NCBI RefSeq assembly: GCF_000485595.1
Contig: NW_014577285.1
Span: forward strand, 110,070 to 174,069
Source of the DNA: Priapulus caudatus
Taxonomy: Eukaryota > Priapulida > Priapulimorpha > Priapulimorphida > Priapulidae
Direction of reading: 5' to 3'
Length of the DNA stretch: 64,000 bases
This document shows positions 60,642 to 64,000 of this stretch, in pieces. Position numbers and translations under genes: made by a program. Positions within the stretch are counted from its first letter, which is position 1, and every line of letters begins with the position of its first letter. The notes under the pieces are model-generated. The model was not told the origin of the DNA. It saw only the letters and a list, made by a program, of their open reading frames with translations, and did no database searches.

Positions 60642-60832
60642 CTTGTGGACTTTTGGGTTCTGATAGATGACAGTCAGGCCTTTGCTGTTGCTACCACCTC
60701 CTCCAGTATCAAGTAAATACGCTTGCTCATTCATAGTAGTATCATCCTCTTTTATGAACAATGTGTGATACAGTTCCTCTGCCATTAATCTGAAAAAAGT
60801 CATTTTTGCAATTGCGGCGTCATGACTATAGT
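60642..60832 (-). CDS. Exon 5 of the CaaX-box gene
   Basis: Ends at the donor CACAAG/GTGATT in phase 0, matching exon 6. The frame contains Thr-Phe-Phe-Arg-Leu-Met-Ala-Glu-Glu-Leu-Tyr-His, a helical protein-like stretch, then a Gly-rich turn and Val-Ile-Tyr-Gln-Asn-Pro-Lys. The incoming intron must be phase 1. The acceptor ATCATTCAG (exon from 60832, 191 bases) satisfies this, as does an alternative at 60779 (exon from 60778), which has the better pyrimidine tract but drops a plausible helix. The 387-bp intron upstream is almost entirely a (CT)n tract on the sense strand. Confidence 0.7.
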
Positions 60833-60925
60833 CTGAATGATATCTGCAGTGCATCGGTGCGAAATATGGCGAGTATGATGATATGAATATATATAATATA
60901 TATTATATATATATCAGTGAGACAT

Positions 60926-61135
60926 GAAGAGAGAGAGAGAGAGAGAGATAAGAGAGCGAGGAGGAGAGAGAGAGCGCGAAGATGAAGAGAGAGGAGAGAG
61001 GCGAGAGCGAGCAGAGAGAGAAGGAGAGAGAGAAGAGAGGGAGAGAGAGAGAGAGAGAGAAGAGAGAGGAGAGAGAGAGAGAGAGAGAGATGAGAGAGAG
61101 AAAGAGAGAGAGAGAGAAAGGAGAGAGAGAGAAGC

Positions 61136-61175
<40 letters not shown>

Positions 61176-61195
61176 GAGAGAGAGACAGAGACGAA
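60926..61195. repeat. (GA)n-rich tract filling an intron
   Basis: About 270 bases of interrupted GA on the plus strand, so the sense strand of the minus gene is polypyrimidine. The tract starts only about 24 bases after the donor of exon 4 and ends about 93 bases before the acceptor of exon 5. Arg/Glu and Ser/Leu frames here are artefacts. Confidence 0.95.
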
Positions 61196-61219
61196 GCGAA
61201 TATCCAAGCATGTCTATAC

Positions 61220-61404
61220 CCTCCTCAAATACTCGCAATCTCGATGTACAGTGCGATGCACAATCTCGAAGTACGTCAATAAAAGGTGAACCATCCGTGT
61301 ACCTAGGATTCGGTGTTCCTGTAAATTCCTGCCACTTGATGATGTTGAGAGACATCTGCAATTTCTTGTTACTTCTAAGCGTTTTCCAATAATGCTCAGT
61401 CGCA
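61220..61404 (-). CDS. Exon 4 of the CaaX-box gene
   Basis: The acceptor CTCATTTTTAG (AG at 61405-61406) enters in phase 2, completing a Cys codon with exon 3; the donor GAGGAGG/GTATAG leaves in phase 1. It encodes 61 full codons, including Lys-Leu-Gln-Met-Ser-Leu-Asn-Ile-Ile-Lys-Trp-Gln and Asp-Val-Leu-Arg-Asp-Cys-Ala-Ser-His-Cys, alternating amphipathic helices and a Pro/Gly-rich loop. It looks like part of a folded alpha-helical (possibly HEAT/ARM-like) domain, but I cannot name one. Confidence 0.75.
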
Positions 61405-61544
61405 CTAAAAATGAGAATAAATGCATAATATGGGTAACGCGGTTGTACGCTTTCTTGTAACCCTATGAAAAATATTATTTGATCAAACTTCTTAAATAAA
61501 AAGGTCTCGGTCATGAAAAAATTATTAGTTATGGACCTGCATAC

Positions 61545-61646
61545 ACGCAAGCACGGGCACGCACGCGCGCGCGCACACACATTCATATATATATATGGGC
61601 AATATGAATGCAGGAGATGTACATATACGTACTACGACATAACAAC

Positions 61647-61684
<38 letters not shown>

Positions 61685-61700
61685 ATATATATATTCATTT
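61545..61700. repeat. CA-TA microsatellite with GGGCAATATGA core, copy 2 (intronic)
   Basis: GCGC/CA (61560-61580), a short TA run, the core shared with 30866-30914 (near 61595-61620), then a longer TA array (61646-61694). It lies in the 363-bp intron between exons 3 and 4 of the minus-strand gene. Confidence 0.8.
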
Positions 61701-61767
61701 ATATTGCGTTTATGATATGAGACACTGGCAGCAATAGAAAGAGACACCCTCAACATTTGATTCTCAC

Positions 61768-61890
61768 CAGCGTGGCATAGCAAACAGTAGAATTCGCATG
61801 GCGCAGTCAAGGCTGGTAGATCTGTAAGCTGCACCGGTCTCTTTGGTCAATGCGATGATAACTCTTGTGACGACATCCATTAGATACGCC
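61768..61890 (-). CDS. Exon 3 of the CaaX-box gene
   Basis: The acceptor TTTTGTACTCTAG (AG at 61891-61892) completes a Trp codon split with exon 2. Forty full codons follow, including Val-Ile-Ile-Ala-Leu-Thr-Lys-Glu-Thr and Met-Arg-Ile-Leu-Leu-Phe-Ala-Met-Pro-Arg. The donor CGCTG/GTGAGA leaves in phase 2. The exact fit of 1+120+2 bases to the neighbouring phases supports the call. Protein-level reading: two amphipathic helices. Confidence 0.75.
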
Positions 61891-62093
61891 CTAGAGTACA
61901 AAATAAGCCACATTGAAAGACCACTGAATAAACCGTATCTTCTAAAAAAAATCTCTTTAAAAATTCGTATTTATCCTACCATATCGCAGGTGATTTGCTT
62001 GGTCCGCGTCTAAGACCACGATGAGTCATGTCTATTATATCGATTTTATTTACCCATGTTAACTAGAGTCGAAAAGTAGGATGAGCAAATAAC

Positions 62094-62300
62094 CAGTTAA
62101 TGTCCGGTGGTCCAACATGGATCCATGTGGTGAGATGGGACATGGCTTCTACCAATAGGTTCATTAGATTAGTCCCCTGTGCATTTGTGATTGTTCTGTT
62201 AGTCAGCTGATGGCGAAGCAACGCATCCAATTTTGTCGACAGCATGTCAACGGCATCTGGCGGCAGAACATTACCAATGGATTCGTCACATGTCCCGTCG
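62094..62300 (-). CDS. Exon 2 of the CaaX-box gene
   Basis: The acceptor CTACATTACCTTGCAG (AG at 62301-62302) is strong and completes a Thr codon with exon 1. Sixty-eight full codons follow, with Asn-Leu-Met-Asn-Leu-Leu-Val-Glu-Ala-Met near the end. The donor AACTG/GTTATT is weaker but is the one that keeps phase with exon 3; reading through instead meets a stop 26 bases on. The product is a leucine-rich helical segment. Confidence 0.75.
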
Positions 62301-62596
62301 CTGCAAGGTAATGTAGTAAATATGATCATTGATCTTCCCATGTTAATCGGACATATAAATATGCAGAGCATAACTTTGCTTTACGATCGGGGCTGTACGA
62401 TTCACGTGAAATGTCTCATAAACACGGTTGCGAACTAAATCCATATATTTTAGATTTTTCCCATAGGAATTTACGATGATATTTTTCACGATGTCCCAGA
62501 TAGTAGAGTGAAATTAATTGATTGTCACGAAAAAAATAAAAATTATATTCTTTCCAAGATATCGCTGTTTAATGCAATACTCGGATCTCCACTTAC

Positions 62597-62739
62597 GTGT
62601 CATTGGATGAGAGTCGAGTTAAACGTTTCACCAGCGCTTCTGCAGCTGGTTCAGCATCATTATGGTCCGGAGAAAGAGCCAGGTGGAATAGGCCTGTCAA
62701 TGTACCCTCACAGTTCTCATTCTCACTCACGCTACTCAT
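62597..62739 (-). CDS. First visible coding exon (exon 1) of the CaaX-box gene
   Basis: The donor GACAC/GTAAGT is a near-perfect consensus, phase 2, matching exon 2. From the ATG at 62739 the exon encodes 47 codons starting Met-Ser-Ser-Val-Ser-Glu. The frame is open upstream to an ATG at 62769, and there is also an acceptor-like CATTCTTTAG just before 62747. So the true start could be 62769 or lie in another upstream exon within about 0.8 kb. No signal peptide; the gene looks cytoplasmic. Confidence 0.7.
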
Positions 62740-63539
62740 TGTGTCGCCTAAAGAATGATAGACGTGCATTCTATAAGTCCATGTCTAAGAATCCTTCACC
62801 CATCGTTCAACTGTTGGTCAGATCGGAGATACTCGTAATCTGTTGCATTCTAAAGAGATTCATCTGTACACATGTATTATATCAGGTGTTAATAAAGACA
62901 AAACTCCATCTTCATTAAAAACTTTGTCTTTATTAACTCCTGATTATATCAACCCCTAACTATTTATATCATCGAACAGCCCACGTCCTCTGTTCAATAT
63001 TATAACTACAATGCTGTTAGAATATAACGTGGAAATATACTATATATTAAAACAACAGAATATGCGATCGATTTTTACTTCACAAATTTTTAACTATAGC
63101 CTAGTAATTCACTACTGTATTCAGACAGGCACCAATTCTCCTATACTTATGTGTCTAATTATACCTACGTTTATCTATGTAGCGCGAATTTCACAGGCGG
63201 ACAGCACAAATATCCATATTCATTTACCACGTTAAATTCAGTGTTTTATACAAGTGAAAATATATTTATAATTCACTCAGAATGTATGACGACGTAGCTT
63301 CTGTCGTTTACGCAAACGAACAACGACGTTTGAAATACATTCAACTGGCATCATGGCATGCTACTTGCGTTCACGTGATCACCAATAGCCAATCACTTTC
63401 TGCTCTGCCAGATGATGTGCACTGTCGGCTTCATTTGAATTAAACATTTAATAATAACACATGAGTAACGGCAAGTTCATATAAAATCACATATTTTAAT
63501 CAAATTTGTTAATCAAATGATATATGTGTGACGGTGTAA

Positions 63540-63719
63540 TTTAATAGTCGTTTGAGAACCAGTTACACGATTCACGGCTACATCTTATCATTCCGTTTCA
63601 TACGGAAGATGGCAGCACGGTGTTGTTGTGGTAACTCTGCGCGCCGCATGTAAACACTTGTGTGTAGACGTTTGTCCTGGAAATGCCAGAGTGTAATAAT
63701 TTTCACCTGCGCTGCAAAT
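63540..63719 (+). promoter_or_regulatory. Candidate (possibly bidirectional) promoter with ETS/YY1-like motifs
   Basis: CGGAAG (63603-63608, ETS-type core) overlaps AAGATGGCAGC (63606-63616), which resembles the YY1 motif found just downstream of start sites in TATA-less animal promoters. It lies about 105 bases before the ATG of the plus-strand exon and about 0.85 kb upstream of the first visible exon of the minus-strand gene, so the two divergent genes may share it. Motif matches only; no transcript evidence. Confidence 0.4.
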
Positions 63720-63856
63720 ATGACTGACGAATTAGCGAAAGTTTGTAATGCAGAATTTATTAAGTACATAGATACCCAATATTTGAAGGCTAAAGATGAC
63801 ATAAATGTATATTTGGAAACGTTGGAGACCGGCGCGAAAATTAAAAAAAGCGTCAG
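63720..63856 (+). CDS. Exon 1 of a plus-strand gene leaving the window (45 codons + 2 nt)
   Basis: The ATG with A at -3 starts Met-Thr-Asp-Glu-Leu-Ala-Lys-Val-Cys-Asn and the frame ends at the donor GCGTCAG/GTAGGC in phase 2, followed at once by an in-frame TAG in the intron. The peptide is a charged amphipathic helix (Tyr-Leu-Lys-Ala-Lys-Asp-Asp-Ile-Asn-Val-Tyr-Leu-Glu), suggesting a small helical or coiled-coil protein. I do not recognise the family from 45 residues. The remaining exons lie beyond position 64000. Confidence 0.65.
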
Positions 63857-63939
63857 GTAGGCCTAATGCCCAGTAATGGCTAATGATAATCCAGTAATCG
63901 TGTAATTATCCTAATAGTAATGCTGATAGGGTCTATGCC

Positions 63940-64000
63940 CCCCAGGGTACTGCCGGAACGTACCCTGGGTACGGTCCGGTATACCGGAACGTACCCTGGG
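63940..64000. repeat. Start of a ~31-bp tandem repeat, cut by the window end
   Basis: CCGGAACGTACCCTGGG occurs at 63953 and 63984, offset 31, with GTACGGTCCGGTATA between; a CCAGGGTAC fragment precedes. It lies in intron 1 of the gene starting at 63720. Confidence 0.7.

Overview
The window looks like animal nuclear DNA, probably from a marine invertebrate. The phylum cannot be fixed from sequence alone. The evidence is gene density (one large intronless CDS, one multi-exon gene and a few small exons in 64 kb), GT-AG introns whose phases agree, long (CA)n, (GA)n, (TA)n and tetranucleotide arrays, several short inverted-repeat (MITE-like) elements, CCCTAA telomere-type repeats inside one of them, and a YY1/ETS-like motif pair upstream of an exon. 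No prokaryotic, viral, rRNA, tRNA or CRISPR feature was found.

Layout. Positions 1-9.1 kb are AT-rich DNA with no supported gene. From 9.38 to 12.9 kb a nested repeat structure has two related arms, each holding about three ~165 bp subrepeats, in inverted orientation; they enclose a 427 bp MITE-like element and large microsatellites. From 12.9 to 25.6 kb there is no convincing gene, but there is a 332 bp element with target-site duplication, an inverted-repeat minisatellite and a foldback array of ~68 bp units. From 25.7 to 45.0 kb two unrelated ~1.2-1.4 kb families, A and B, occur twice each: A alone, then B joined directly to A, then B alone. A tentative two-exon minus-strand gene (80 aa, possible GC-AG intron) and a cysteine-rich ORF lie between the B copies. 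From 45.2 to 47.2 kb come a ~37 bp minisatellite, a ~309 bp tandem repeat and a 213 bp element carrying telomere-like repeats.

Coding part (49-64 kb). A 502-aa intronless CDS (plus strand, 49105-50613) sits behind a 5'UTR splice acceptor and ends in a PDZ-ligand-like tail. It converges on a minus-strand gene read here as six exons (62739 down to 55170). Every junction keeps reading phase and the model gives about 1648 aa: a helical ~283-residue N-terminal region, then one giant exon encoding ~1365 residues of mostly disordered acidic protein ending in a CaaX-type prenylation box. Upstream, a divergent plus-strand gene begins at 63720 and leaves the window after exon 1; the interval between them carries an ETS/YY1-like motif pair and may be a shared promoter. 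None of these proteins could be assigned to a named family with confidence, so no gene symbols are given.
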